This document shows, piece after piece, positions 11,543 through 24,482 of a stretch of DNA of 64,000 nucleotides. A program made the position numbers and the translations under genes. The notes under the pieces are model-generated. The model made no database searches and was not told the origin of the DNA. It was given only the letters and a program-made list of their open reading frames with translations. This DNA is from Paramecium octaurelia (Eukaryota > Ciliophora > Oligohymenophorea > Peniculida > Parameciidae), in NCBI GenBank assembly GCA_905182995.1, contig CAJJDP010000078.1, forward strand, positions 1 to 64,000, given 5' to 3'. Numbering within the stretch: the stretch's first letter is position 1; every line of letters begins with the position of its first letter.

Positions 11543-14500
11543 TCAAACTTAATTCTTATTAATTCTAAACTTCTCTCTACATTTTTCTATATATTTATAT
11601 AATTGTTGGTAGACATCAATAGCTAAAGTGAGAATAAGAATTAAAGTGAAACCACCTACATTAATCCAACCTAAAAGTTCAGCTGAGTAGTTGCTTTAAT
11701 TAAATTTAATAATATCATAAGCAGAAAAGAGTATTAGATTAAGCATGATCAGAATTTCTGTGATGAATATTTTAGTATTTTCAAAATTGTTCTCAAAAGG
11801 TTTATAAATATAAATATAACAAGAAAATGCTCCTGATAAACAAGCTGTAATTATACTTTAAGCAGCCAAAAGTTCTTAAAACACAACTAAATTAATAATG
11901 AATAAAGTTTTTTTAATCAGCAATATAGTAAAATATTATTTAGATCCTTACTGACAATTATTATTAATTCCTTCCACTAAAACTGATAATATCTTTGGGA
12001 CTTTGTCTTTTTTGGCTAGATAAGAAAAAAAAAAAGCTATCAAGAATAGATTCACATGTAATGTAATTAGTGCTATTAATGAGATCGTTCTATTTAAAGT
12101 AGTATCAGTATTGTAATTGGCAATTTATAAAATAGCTGCAAATGTTATTTCATAAAAGTTAGAAGTAAAAATTCTGATTAATCCAGAGTAAATGAAATAC
12201 TGATATTATTTTCTGGCCAATCTTTATAAGAAAAAAATAAATCTGACAATTTTAAAGAGATGTTACGATTACCTTTGATTAAAAATAGCTGGCCAATATT
12301 GGTAATTAATAAGAACAAGGAACTTATAGAAGAAATATGAGGAAAAAAAATAAGCAAATCCAAATACAAATATAGTGACAAGTGCTTACAAGTTATTCAA
12401 AAAATAACAATTGATTTAATAGTATTCAAATTTCCATTTAGCTGGTATGATTGGAATTTTGAAATCAAATAACTCTTCTAAATACTTATCCGTTTATAAA
12501 CCATTTATTATGGGAGCAAAAGAACTAATAGTAAATATTTCAAAGTAGATAAACAAGTTTTCTGGGAAATGTAGATTGTGAAATTTTAAATATGATAATT
12601 ATTAAAGCATATCTAGAAGATTCCATAAAATTTCTAAATTGCCAGCGAAAAAAGCTATAGCACTCACAACCAGGATGATATACATCACAATTCGACTGAG
12701 TAGAGCTGTTTTAAGAAGAAGGGATTTATGCTCATTTGACATTTTGTTAGGAGATGATAATACTAACTTTGCTTCTTTAGAGAGTAAAGTATTGTCCTAA
12801 ACATTTACTATATTCTCACATCTTAGCGTTACTTTTAACACAGGATTAAAAATGCTCCTTTTAAAATAGACCAATATCTTATAGGATACATCGTTCAATA
12901 TAGAAGTAATTGAAATCATGGGTTTGATTTCAATATCATATTCGTTATCCTTAGCATTTTCAATAACAACAACAATCATCTATATAAATTATTCATCACT
13001 AATGTTATTAATGTTCAAACGCACGTTTTCACTAAATGATAATTGAAATTCTTGATTATCCAAGTTTGTTTTTGAGAGTTTAGTAAGTGAAATTTTTGGT
13101 TGAATACTATAATTACATAAGCTAATATTATTTTCTTATTAGCATTTCCAATTGCTTTCAACTTAACAAATATCACTACACCCATCATCATTCTAATTAT
13201 TCCCATCATCACATTATTCTACCAGTTTTACATGAAAACCATCCCCACAAACAGTATGACATTATGATTAATTTTCTTAGTATCCATTCTCACAAAGTAA
13301 ACATAAACCTTAGAAGCAATTAAGGCATTTTTAGTGACAAGAATAGGAGCATTGATAACATCCATCGTATTCAACCTAATTTCCATCATCACAAAATTCA
13401 TTCCCAACTATATAACCATCCCCACAAAATGAATTACAAATACCGTTAATCAATACCCACCCTTCCAAATAACAATCTTCACATATAGGGCCATTACAAA
13501 TATTACACCCTTATGGACACTATACTTGGCATTTATAACAGCCATCGTAGGGTAAATAATTACCATCATCACATTCTTCTTCTTTACTAGATACAATGCC
13601 ATCCCCACAGAAATCGATGCATTGATTGGAAAAACATTAATTTAGAGTATCATCCCAAATGCATTCTACACTTTCACTATCTGTATAGCAGGCTTCTTTT
13701 ATTTAATAATTTTGACAATCTTGTTTTTTAGTACATCCCCCTCCTTCTTTAGTTGTGCAAATTGGAAAATATACATTGCATTCCAAATGTTATGTAAGAG
13801 AAATTGGCGCAATTTCACAAGTTTTTGTATAGCATTGGCCATTAATCCAAATGCAAAGATTGAGATTGATATCAAATGTACAGCCATCTATGACACCAAC
13901 ATCCTCACAAGCTTTTCGTAAAACACATTGATATCCATTAGTCACACATCTCTTGCTTTCAAAAATTGAAGCACATGCTGAATCTATAGCATAATTATAA
14001 TCATAGCACTCTTTTATACGGCAACCACCTTTTTAACAAGTAGGGAGAAACCCTATACATTCAGAATGAGATTGGGCAAGTGGAGGCCCATTCTCACAAA
14101 TCCTCTCTTAGCAAATACTCTTCTCCTCATTCCAGAAACAGTTTACTCCGCTTAAATTCGTTTGCCCTTCACTTTTGCACTAATTATAAGTATAGTTCAT
14201 GCACAATGGTTGGCCAAACTTGCATCCATCCAAGCTTTCATTTACAGTACACTAATTTCCAAAATACTAATGACAACTATAGGCTGAATATAGGGGTAAT
14301 TGTGCAGTTGAGCAGTTCTTTATTGTACATTTATTTTAACTCATCATCCATTAACATTCTACATTATCTAAATCAATTTAACATTATTCTTTGATTGAAT
14401 AACTACTGCAAACATTTAATTATTGGCATCCATCCAAATTTGAGTTAACTGTACAAGATCTTAATCTTGAGTTACATTTTATATGTGTTGTATATGACGC

Positions 14501-17500
14501 TTACAAGTTTGAGCATGTTAAATTGACACACTGATTTGATGAAACTAAGAAGAAGCATTCATTTCCAAATTTGTCTATATAACATTAAGTTTTCTTAGCT
14601 AAAGAACAGGAAAATGGAAGGTCTACACATTTAATTAAATCTAGTTGTACAGTGCAACTCTTATTTAAATAATAGGATTCACATAGTTAATGGGTGTTAT
14701 TTGAAATATTTGCATAAGTGCAATCCTCAAAGCATCGATTATTATCCCTATTATATTAACAATTAATTAGCCAACTATTACATTCTGCTTGATTGAGTGA
14801 GGTTGTTGGCTTATTTGAGCATGTTTTTTCTAAGCATGTCGTACCATCCCAAAAACAAGGGATACCTTATGAATTACTTGTACTTGAGCACTAGATGTCT
14901 TTAGAGTACTTGCTACAATTACCAATGCTTTAACAGACCAAACCATCCCAAAAACATCTTGTAGTAAAAATGGTACAGTCTGTAATGTTTGTTAGCTATG
15001 AGCAATCAAGAATTTAACACTCTAAGTTATTCAGTGACATACAATAATCCTTCCAAATACGACATGATGAATGTGTCCAGGTCGATAAATAATGAACTGC
15101 AGCTTTACAATAATTTATACAAGCATTGGAGTACCAAATACAATCCATATTATCTATCGTATTTACACAAGCATCTTTATATTGATAATCTGCACATTAA
15201 TATTATTTCACTATGCACTTCTGGCTCCATGTGGCATTGATTGTTTATTAGAAAGAATAATCGTTGCAATCCTAATGCGATTTAGGTGAGGTCATGCTAC
15301 TTGTACTACAATATTTAGAATTAGAACATTTAGTACTGTAAAGTGAGCACCAATAGCATTTTGTGGCAACAGGCGAAATATAACCATAGCTGTTTTCACA
15401 ATCAAATTAATTTGTAAACTCTGAACATTCTATGTTTGTGCAAATGTAAGACATTTTCCACAAACTAAAGGCCCATTTACATTTTTCGCCATTAGCAATC
15501 TTAGCTGAACTACAAATAGCGGAGTCATTAATTTAACTGCAATAACTAAAAGCACATCCTTAACCTGAAATATAATTTAATCTACAGAATGTGCTATTAC
15601 TTAATAAGCATTCCCAATTTGTAACTGCAGTTGTGTTAATATCACAATTAACATGGTTTACGCATTTACCATCTTACCAATAGCATGAATGAGAATAACA
15701 TTGTTAAATAATACTAATAGTTGTGCAATCTCCTGTGAATGTCTTACAACCAGTAACATTATAAACACAATCGTATTTCCAATTAAAGCAAATTTCTTAT
15801 GAAATGGTTTAATTGGAAGTCAAATGCTCACATTTTCTTTCCTCGCAACTATAAGTCAATGAATTATATCCACATTAAACTCCATCCTTATTAGTTGATG
15901 AATTACAAAGAGATTATGAACCTACCTGCTAACTGCATGATGTCATTGATAAACAGCAATTACAAGTTGTATCATACTTGTATGATGATGAGTAGTCCTA
16001 ACATTTTATCCTTTTGTCTGTGAGGGTTGCTGAATAAAGAAAAGTATAGCTTTTTTATGCTGTTTATGTTCGGCAATAATTATTGCAAGTTGAGCATGAA
16101 TACTAGAAATAACATAATTGTCCAAACTATGTTTTCTAACCATCACAATTACTATAAGAAAGATATTTGTACTAGCAGCTATTGTCTTAATTACATTAAT
16201 TTGAAAAACTGCATCTATAATTATTTTTAATGATTGCATTATTACAAGTCTTATTCGATTAATCTTAACATGAAGAAATAGAATAGCATCCCTATCCACT
16301 GGATTGAAGAACACAACTGGTATTATATAATTAACAAAGATCATTACTTTTACTTTCATTTATTACTTCGCATTATGATGATGGTACTACTTAACATCTA
16401 GAATTATAAAAATAGCATTTGTCATCTTCAGTCGTAAGAGTTAATTTACAGATCACAGGATCTGTAATACTCTCACAAGATGAGGGTCTATTTTCACAAC
16501 CAGGTCCATAAGTTCCATTAGACTTAATTTTCAATTGACATTAGTTAAACCTCCTAAACATTAAACATTCAGCCTCTGTTTAAGCAGTTGTATTGTCAGC
16601 ACATACCATATCCTTACATTGCTAATTCAAAATATCCCATTTGCAAGGTTGCTAATCATAAGTAATATTGCATTATTGTTTATATCTATAATCACAATTT
16701 AATGCAAGATCTTAACAAGTTTTAACAATATTATTTATTGTACATTTAGGCAAGAAGTCTTCACAATCCTGGTGAGATATGTCTCCATAAAGTCTCTTCT
16801 GACAATCAGGAACTCCATTTATATCTTAGTCCTCATTCATACACTTTTGTTCTTTATCATCCCAATAACATAATTAGCCGTTTAGAGTTGTCTTACAATT
16901 CCTTTGCCTGATAAACTCATAACAAGTTGCTTTTTTTATTTCACATCCTTCAGCAGTAAAAGAGGAAACTACAGTACATTTTGGATTCCATGCTTAACAT
17001 TCTTGATGATTATTATACATGCTAATGTTAGGAGAAGATGAGCAATCAACTGGATTAATTCTGTCTTTGCATCCGCCCAGAAGATGATCAAAAATACAAT
17101 CATTTAACCAGCTGTTACATTCAACATTATTGGTGTAATTCATTTTAGGAGCATCTGAACATTATTATTACTTACAATTAGTACCAGTCCAAAAACACTT
17201 CGTTTTATCTTTTAGATTCAATTAACACTGCTATTGACTCATCATTTCAATGCAATTAGTGGGCCATTGTTAACACCCAACTCCAGAAGGTCCTATAATG
17301 CAAGGTCCATATAAAACTTTAAATGAATTGCAATCCTCATTTTGTTAATACAAGCTAGGATCTGCATCAATACAAAGTTAACCAAAGCATTGTTAACTAC
17401 CTCCATCCCATTTACACAAAAGTCCTGAAAGTGTAGTGTAGCATTGATCTTGAACTGCAAGAGCACAAGAGCTCTTTTTATCTGTGCACCCAATCAAAAT

Positions 17501-19036
17501 TTTTTATTTTGATAACATTTATATATTAACCGTACATTGTGGCATCCACTCTTCACATTTTGAATTTGTATCATAAGATGGAGGAGCAGTCTTGCATTTT
17601 TTCTCTATGCAACCCTAATTCGCTGTGCAGACTGTACCAGTAGAATCAATTGTACAATATTCTATCTCTAAAACATTTTCACACAAATAATCTGCACAAC
17701 CTAAATAGTCTAAATTAAATGTGCAGTATTAACTTGCCTGTTAGCATATTTTATGACTTTTGTAGTTTGGCATTTTCAATTTCTTACATTCTAATAATTC
17801 ACATTTACCTTCAAGCCAGATGCACCTTTCTTTGTTAGAGTTTAATTCACAAAACTATTCCTCCAATATCTCTTCGCATAATTAAGGTGCTGCTTAACAC
17901 CCTCCATTTAATTTTCCAATACAATTCCCATATGCTGAACAATCTTTATGAGTATAATGAACTGGAGCATGATAACATTATCTTTATTCGCATTTTTCTT
18001 TATACCATATACAATCTTAATATTCTAATGAGTTACAGTCCGTCTCATAAACATAGCCATCACATGATTAAGGTCGAATTTTACATCCTTTATTTTCTGA
18101 AGTAACACAATCTAATAGATTGTCATAATCTTGGCATTATCTATAATTAGTTAGTGATTCTGGAGCAGTACTGCAGCTCTTGATTTTACATTGATTTTAA
18201 TGATATTCACATTTTTTACCCTAAGCATCCGTCACACAACCCAATTTGTTCTAAGCATCACTACACTACTTCCTCATTACACAATGAACTCCATTTGTTG
18301 TACATTCACCTAAATATAACTTACATTCATAATCATAAGTAAATGGAAGATTTTCACATGCTTTTTCAACACAATTGTTATTTTTTGAATTCCAAAAACA
18401 ACTATTTTGTTTTTATCTACTTTCAATACATTAAAAATTATTAATATATTATGTACAAGACTCCATTTACTCTATACATCCACTGCCATTCTCCCTTATT
18501 GTACATCCGTCAAGACCTGATTTACACGCGGTATGATTGGCTAAATATAGAGGCAATTCCTCACACGTTGTGACATTTCTACATTTTTTCTCTAATTCTC
18601 CAATCCAAACACAGTACTTACCATGCTTATTTTTATTCGCACATGCATGCTACGTTTTATAATCACTACAATCTTTCATTTCCACGCACTTTTGACCATC
18701 AGAAACACATTTATATGACGATTCTTAACAATTACCTTTATCAAAATTACTGCAGTCTACGAAATCAATACATAAACCAAAGTAAAAACCGCATTATTCT
18801 TATTCTCTACAATCTTCTTACGCATAGCTTTTGCAGTGATTCTAATTATTAACCTCTGAATTGTATGATTGATTTGGATTTAAAATACACTAATCACTCT
18901 ACCAGATGCAAAACCCAGAGTTTTTGCAGTCTTTTTAATTTTGAACATGCCCACAAACGCATCTTTTGGAAATTTCTGAACCCCTTATTATACATAATTG
19001 GATTAACAAAAGTTAATAGAAAATATTGAAAATCAT
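11543..19036 (-). CDS. Giant cysteine-rich surface protein with C-terminal multi-span membrane domain
   Basis: A single frame of 2,497 codons runs from ATG 19036 to TGA 11543-11545, and the length is an exact multiple of three without introns. The protein starts with a signal peptide (MIFNIFYQLLLIQLCII). Residues ~25-1800 are surface-antigen-type cysteine repeats with recurring C-x-W/Y, CxxxxTNG and CIE/CV spacings. Residues ~1800-1965 hold three CGDG...CDDGN...DGC units (myxococcal cysteine-rich/DUF4215 type). Residues ~1965-2100 are a cysteine-poor linker. From ~2105 to 2480 there are several hydrophobic segments (RIVMYIILVVSAIAFFAG, TIFVFGFAYFF, ITEILIMLNLILF, GGFTLILILTLAIDV), with conserved-looking LEILWNLLDMLQQ between. 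The tail is cytosolic and basic. The design is an ectodomain anchored by a polytopic domain, unlike GPI-anchored immobilization antigens. A surface receptor or adhesion role is inferred. I read the junctions between domains in frame; the middle of the repeat region was only sampled. Confidence 0.85.
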
Positions 19037-19550
19037 TTTAATTCTTTTTAAAATTTTGTAATTTTTTTGGATAAAATCAATCTGTTGTGAGATTGAATAC
19101 TATCTAATATGAAAATTGAAATGTTTCATCATTTCCATTCGATTGTATTATATTCATAAGTCTATTTTAAAAAAAAGTGTTATGGACAATAAAAAGGTTA
19201 GATTTAAAATTAGATTGAAAATTTTGAAAAAAATTGAATATCTAGTATATGCTACTTGATACCAACCATGTTTGTTTTTAATTGATATTTACAACACTTA
19301 ATATTTTAAACAACCAATTCTAAAGATATTTTGGATAATTAATTATTATCTAAATAAATTCATAAAAATAAAAAACATCAACCCGAAGACTTGAACTCGG
19401 CATTTTGCCGCCTTAAAGCAACGTTTTACCTCTAAACTACTTGATGTAAATTGAAATCAATAATATAAAATAGCCTAAATAAATTTTTTAGTTTATTTTC
19501 TCAATCTTCAATCAAAATGGAAGATCGATGCATTTTATAAAAAAAATTTT
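19037..19550. other. Intergenic region upstream of the cysteine-rich gene
   Basis: AT-rich 5' flank containing the tRNA-like gene at 19376-19446. Nothing else is recognisable. It is present again within 20485-20998 and 21849-22362. Confidence 0.6.
19376..19446 (-). tRNA. tRNA-like gene, apparent anticodon AAG
   Basis: The minus strand folds as a tRNA: acceptor CATCAAG/GTTGATG (six of seven pairs), T8-A9, perfect D stem GTTT/AAAC with loop AGAGGTA, anticodon stem TTGCT/GGCAA with loop TTAAGGC, a 4-nt variable region and a T arm with GTTCAAGTC. The A box (TAGTTTAGAGG) and B box match consensus, and TTTTTT follows directly as a Pol III terminator. Oddities: the T arm carries one extra base, pair 7-66 is G-G, and anticodon AAG (Leu) occurs in a short-variable-arm body, whereas tRNA-Leu normally has a long variable arm. 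It may be a divergent gene or a tRNA pseudogene. Confidence 0.6.
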
Positions 19551-19551
19551 N

Positions 19552-20484
19552 AACACAATCTAATAGATTGTCATAATCTTGGCATTATCTATAATTAGTT
19601 AGTGATTCTGGAGCAGTACTGCAGCTCTTGATTTTACATTGATTTTAATGATATTCACATTTTTTACCCTAAGCATCCGTCACACAACCCAATTTGTTCT
19701 AAGCATCACTACACTACTTCCTCATTACACAATGAACTCCATTTGTTGTACATTCACCTAAATATAACTTACATTCATAATCATAAGTAAATGGAAGATT
19801 TTCACATGCTTTTTCAACACAATTGTTATTTTTTGAATTCCAAAAACAACTATTTTGTTTTTATCTACTTTCAATACATTAAAAATTATTAATATATTAT
19901 GTACAAGACTCCATTTACTCTATACATCCACTGCCATTCTCCCTTATTGTACATCCGTCAAGACCTGATTTACACGCGGTATGATTGGCTAAATATAGAG
20001 GCAATTCCTCACACGTTGTGACATTTCTACATTTTTTCTCTAATTCTCCAATCCAAACACAGTACTTACCATGCTTATTTTTATTCGCACATGCATGCTA
20101 CGTTTTATAATCACTACAATCTTTCATTTCCACGCACTTTTGACCATCAGAAACACATTTATATGACGATTCTTAACAATTACCTTTATCAAAATTACTG
20201 CAGTCTACGAAATCAATACATAAACCAAAGTAAAAACCGCATTATTCTTATTCTCTACAATCTTCTTACGCATAGCTTTTGCAGTGATTCTAATTATTAA
20301 CCTCTGAATTGTATGATTGATTTGGATTTAAAATACACTAATCACTCTACCAGATGCAAAACCCAGAGTTTTTGCAGTCTTTTTAATTTTGAACATGCCC
20401 ACAAACGCATCTTTTGGAAATTTCTGAACCCCTTATTATACATAATTGGATTAACAAAAGTTAATAGAAAATATTGAAAATCAT
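19552..20484 (-). pseudogene. 5' fragment of the cysteine-rich gene (assembly copy)
   Basis: This repeats the first ~311 codons of the gene ending at 11543, including the signal peptide (ATG at 20484), and is then cut by the N at 19551. It is most likely an artefact of scaffold joining. Confidence 0.85.
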
Positions 20485-20823
20485 TTTAATTCTTTTTAAA
20501 ATTTTGTAATTTTTTTGGATAAAATCAATCTGTTGTGAGATTGAATACTATCTAATATGAAAATTGAAATGTTTCATCATTTCCATTCGATTGTATTATA
20601 TTCATAAGTCTATTTTAAAAAAAAGTGTTATGGACAATAAAAAGGTTAGATTTAAAATTAGATTGAAAATTTTGAAAAAAATTGAATATCTAGTATATGC
20701 TACTTGATACCAACCATGTTTGTTTTTAATTGATATTTACAACACTTAATATTTTAAACAACCAATTCTAAAGATATTTTGGATAATTAATTATTATCTA
20801 AATAAATTCATAAAAATAAAAAA

Positions 20824-20894
20824 CATCAACCCGAAGACTTGAACTCGGCATTTTGCCGCCTTAAAGCAACGTTTTACCTCTAAACTACTTGATG
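20824..20894 (-). tRNA. tRNA-like gene, duplicate by assembly
   Basis: Same sequence as 19376-19446 (offset 1448), lying in the second block of the uncollapsed contig overlap. It should not be counted as a separate locus. Confidence 0.55.
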
Positions 20895-21124
20895 TAAATT
20901 GAAATCAATAATATAAAATAGCCTAAATAAATTTTTTAGTTTATTTTCTCAATCTTCAATCAAAATGGAAGATCGATGCATTTTATAAAAAAAATTTTGA
21001 ATATAATTTGAGTTATATTTTTTTGTAATGTAGTAAAAGACATTCCTTAAGAATTTTTTAAAGTTAAAATTTAAGTTAAGTAACATCGATTTCAAATAAT
21101 CTCTACCACCATTTATTATTTATN

Positions 21125-21848
21125 AATATAACTTACATTCATAATCATAAGTAAATGGAAGATTTTCACATGCTTTTTCAACACAATTGTTATTTTTTGA
21201 ATTCCAAAAACAACTATTTTGTTTTTATCTACTTTCAATACATTAAAAATTATTAATATATTATGTACAAGACTCCATTTACTCTATACATCCACTGCCA
21301 TTCTCCCTTATTGTACATCCGTCAAGACCTGATTTACACGCGGTATGATTGGCTAAATATAGAGGCAATTCCTCACACGTTGTGACATTTCTACATTTTT
21401 TCTCTAATTCTCCAATCCAAACACAGTACTTACCATGCTTATTTTTATTCGCACATGCATGCTACGTTTTATAATCACTACAATCTTTCATTTCCACGCA
21501 CTTTTGACCATCAGAAACACATTTATATGACGATTCTTAACAATTACCTTTATCAAAATTACTGCAGTCTACGAAATCAATACATAAACCAAAGTAAAAA
21601 CCGCATTATTCTTATTCTCTACAATCTTCTTACGCATAGCTTTTGCAGTGATTCTAATTATTAACCTCTGAATTGTATGATTGATTTGGATTTAAAATAC
21701 ACTAATCACTCTACCAGATGCAAAACCCAGAGTTTTTGCAGTCTTTTTAATTTTGAACATGCCCACAAACGCATCTTTTGGAAATTTCTGAACCCCTTAT
21801 TATACATAATTGGATTAACAAAAGTTAATAGAAAATATTGAAAATCAT
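21125..21848 (-). pseudogene. 5' fragment of the cysteine-rich gene (third assembly copy)
   Basis: This repeats the first ~241 codons (ATG at 21848) and is cut by the N at 21124. As with the second copy, it is best explained by an uncollapsed contig overlap. Confidence 0.85.
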
Positions 21849-22187
21849 TTTAATTCTTTTTAAAATTTTGTAATTTTTTTGGATAAAATCAATCTGTTGT
21901 GAGATTGAATACTATCTAATATGAAAATTGAAATGTTTCATCATTTCCATTCGATTGTATTATATTCATAAGTCTATTTTAAAAAAAAGTGTTATGGACA
22001 ATAAAAAGGTTAGATTTAAAATTAGATTGAAAATTTTGAAAAAAATTGAATATCTAGTATATGCTACTTGATACCAACCATGTTTGTTTTTAATTGATAT
22101 TTACAACACTTAATATTTTAAACAACCAATTCTAAAGATATTTTGGATAATTAATTATTATCTAAATAAATTCATAAAAATAAAAAA

Positions 22188-22258
22188 CATCAACCCGAAG
22201 ACTTGAACTCGGCATTTTGCCGCCTTAAAGCAACGTTTTACCTCTAAACTACTTGATG
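22188..22258 (-). tRNA. tRNA-like gene, third copy by assembly
   Basis: Same sequence as 19376-19446 (offset 2812). It is the copy with the longest continuous upstream flank. Confidence 0.55.
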
Positions 22259-22487
22259 TAAATTGAAATCAATAATATAAAATAGCCTAAATAAATTTTT
22301 TAGTTTATTTTCTCAATCTTCAATCAAAATGGAAGATCGATGCATTTTATAAAAAAAATTTTGAATATAATTTGAGTTATATTTTTTTGTAATGTAGTAA
22401 AAGACATTCCTTAAGAATTTTTTAAAGTTAAAATTTAAGTTAAGTAACATCGATTTCAAATAATCTCTACCACCATTTATTATTTAT

Positions 22488-23170
22488 ACTTAAATAATTT
22501 TTTAATTAATTTATAACAATTTATTTGCTCTGGTTATAATTTTATATTAATTAAAGTGGTTTGAACTTTTTTACTTTTTATTTTGCTATCCAAAAAACTC
22601 CCTCAAATAAGACAAAATAAATTATTAATTACAAGATTTTTTAAAACAAGTTAATAAAATTTTAATCAAACCGTATCATTATAAATTAAGAGTTAAACAA
22701 ATTACATATAAGCTTTTCATTAAAAAATTTGTGGGGTCATGAAGATTGTAGTTAGTCCTGTTAACTAGTTTGATTTAGGTATAATTTTTCAAGTTTTATT
22801 TTAACAACATCTCAGCAAGCACAAATAATAGATTCTGAAAATGAAAAAATAAAGAGCCATATAAACAAAATTTACAAATTTAATAAAATGGTCAATACAA
22901 CTTTTAGATTATCAAGAATGATTATAAATATAAAATAAAAAGGGCTATGAATAAAAATTCGGCTAATTGGAAAAACAAGCTTTCCTCCTAACAGCATGGA
23001 TGTTAGTGGAAATATAAAAATATCAGACGTTGAAGAATTCACATTTATTTTTACAATTATATTAAGAAGAGATATTAAAAAAAATAAATTACTTAAATAA
23101 AAAATTTTATGCTATGTATAATCTAATTAAATAATTCCCTTATTAAAATTAATTTAATATCTTATTTAAA
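22488..23170. other. Intergenic, AT-rich
   Basis: No gene recognised. A 29-codon plus frame near 22947 (MNKNSANWKNKLSSQQ) has an ATG but no supporting domain and ends at TGA. The last ~100 bp are probably the 5' flank of the WD40 gene at 23171. Confidence 0.5.
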
Positions 23171-24172
23171 ATGTTTCAAGAGGAGAATGTAGAGTTATTT
23201 GAAGGACCTATTAAATTAAAGTTGATAGATGAATCAAATAAATAAAATGGAGGTTGCTAAGGAATAGCCTTTAATTCAACCGGCACTTTATTATTAACTG
23301 ATGATTGGAGAAAAAAAATTATATGGAGCTTTAAAAATGGGAAAATGGAAGTATTAAAAAGTTTAAATGGAGCTGATACAACTATCAATTGTGTAGTCTT
23401 TAGTAAAAAATAAAATTCATTCATTTACTCTGATGACGCTTCTATTAGTATATGGAAACAGCAGAATGATAATGAATGGATTTTTTCTGATCCATAAACT
23501 AAGCATAAGAATGCAATATTATGCTTAACATTAAATGAGTAGGAAGACATATTATTTACTGGAGGTGCAGATTTTATTATAACAGTATGGAAAGTAGATT
23601 TAACCCTGAATTAACTGACTTATGTCTAATCATTGCAAAAACATACATTTTCAGTTTTTGCTCTCAGTCTAAATATTTCTGAAAATTAATTGGTGTCTTG
23701 TGGGTAAGAAATAATAATATGGTAAAAAAATAATGAATAATTATGGGAATTTGGTTATGTTGTTAAGCAATCAATCATATAGGATGGATCTAGGGTAAAA
23801 TTTTTGGATGACAATTAATTTATATGGGCAGCAAATACATAGGAGAGTAATCAAATCTTTGTATTTGAACATCAAGATGGATGCTTTTAAGAAAATGAGG
23901 AAAAGACTATTCAATTAAGTTAAGATAAAGCACCTTTCGATCTTTAATTATTTCCAATTGTTTACAATAAATAGAAAAATACAATATTTTTTAAACATAA
24001 AAGCCATTTGTACATTTTGAGAAGATTGAAAAATGGCCATCTTAAAATTGTTGAAGTTTTTAGTTTAGATGCAGTCTAAACCTAAGGAAATGTTACATAA
24101 AATGGAGATTATTTAGTGGAATGGAATGAGACTAAGAAGGGCTTTTCTACTTATGAGATAGTGTATGAATGA
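23171..24172 (+). CDS. WD40-repeat protein
   Basis: The ciliate-code frame gives exactly 333 residues from ATG 23171 to TGA 24170. Repeats carry the WD40 pattern of GH-type turns and W/IW ends: GIAFNSTGTLLLTDDWRKKIIWSF, then the blade ending ASISIWKQ, a third ending FIITVWKVDL, and a fourth with LVSCGQEIIIWQ. Later blades diverge. About five to seven blades would make one propeller. There is no signal peptide and no N-terminal zinc motif, unlike the WD40 neighbour at 24813. It probably acts as a cytosolic scaffold, but no specific partner can be named. No introns are needed. Confidence 0.8.
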
Positions 24173-24482
24173 AAAAGATTAAAAATTATTTATCCATAAA
24201 TAAAATTAAAATTATATATTTCTGATATACTTTAATTTATTATAAAAATTAATGTTTTGCTTTATAAATCAAGTTAGTGTCTATGAAGCATTGTATTATA
24301 AATAACACCATATTGGTTTCATTATTGTACATCCTAAAAAGTGGATAAAATTTATCCTAGGATTAAATAATCATAAATATAAATAAAATTAATGGAAAAA
24401 ATGATATTCCTCAACACATAATATTTGGAAACTACTTTTTTTGGTAAGCCTTTAATTAAAAAACCTTTGATTAACATAAAAA
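24173..24482. other. Intergenic region between two plus-strand genes
   Basis: About 310 bp, AT-rich, and nothing recognisable on either strand. It serves as 3' flank of the WD40 gene and 5' flank of the small gene at 24483. Confidence 0.5.

Larger units (their letters stand above)
18104..19550. repeat. Direct duplicate, copy 1 of the 18-22 kb set
   Basis: This 1,447-bp block reads the same as 19552-20998 (offset 1448) and is separated from it by the N at 19551. It holds the 5' end of the membrane-anchored cysteine-rich gene and the tRNA-like gene. Confidence 0.93.
19552..21123. repeat. Direct duplicate, copy 2 of the 18-22 kb set
   Basis: The first 1,447 bp repeat 18104-19550. The remaining 125 bp (20999-21123) extend further upstream and recur at 22363-22487. 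It is bounded by N characters at 19551 and 21124, so it looks like a whole small contig left uncollapsed between two neighbours. Confidence 0.93.
21125..22487. repeat. Direct duplicate, copy 3 of the 18-22 kb set
   Basis: This 1,363-bp block reads the same as 19761-21123 (offset 1364), after the N at 21124. It then continues into unique sequence, so the true upstream flank of the cysteine-rich gene is here. Confidence 0.93.

Noticed and set aside
14080-17493. Many open frames on the plus strand and on other minus frames within the cysteine-rich gene
   Set aside because: They are shadows of the 2,497-codon minus-strand frame and arise from using the standard code, in which TAA and TAG stop the true frame.
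18643-21664. The same 69-aa frame appearing three times, as if a repeated small gene
   Set aside because: It is a shadow in the wrong strand of the cysteine-rich gene, and its triplication follows the N-flanked assembly duplicates.
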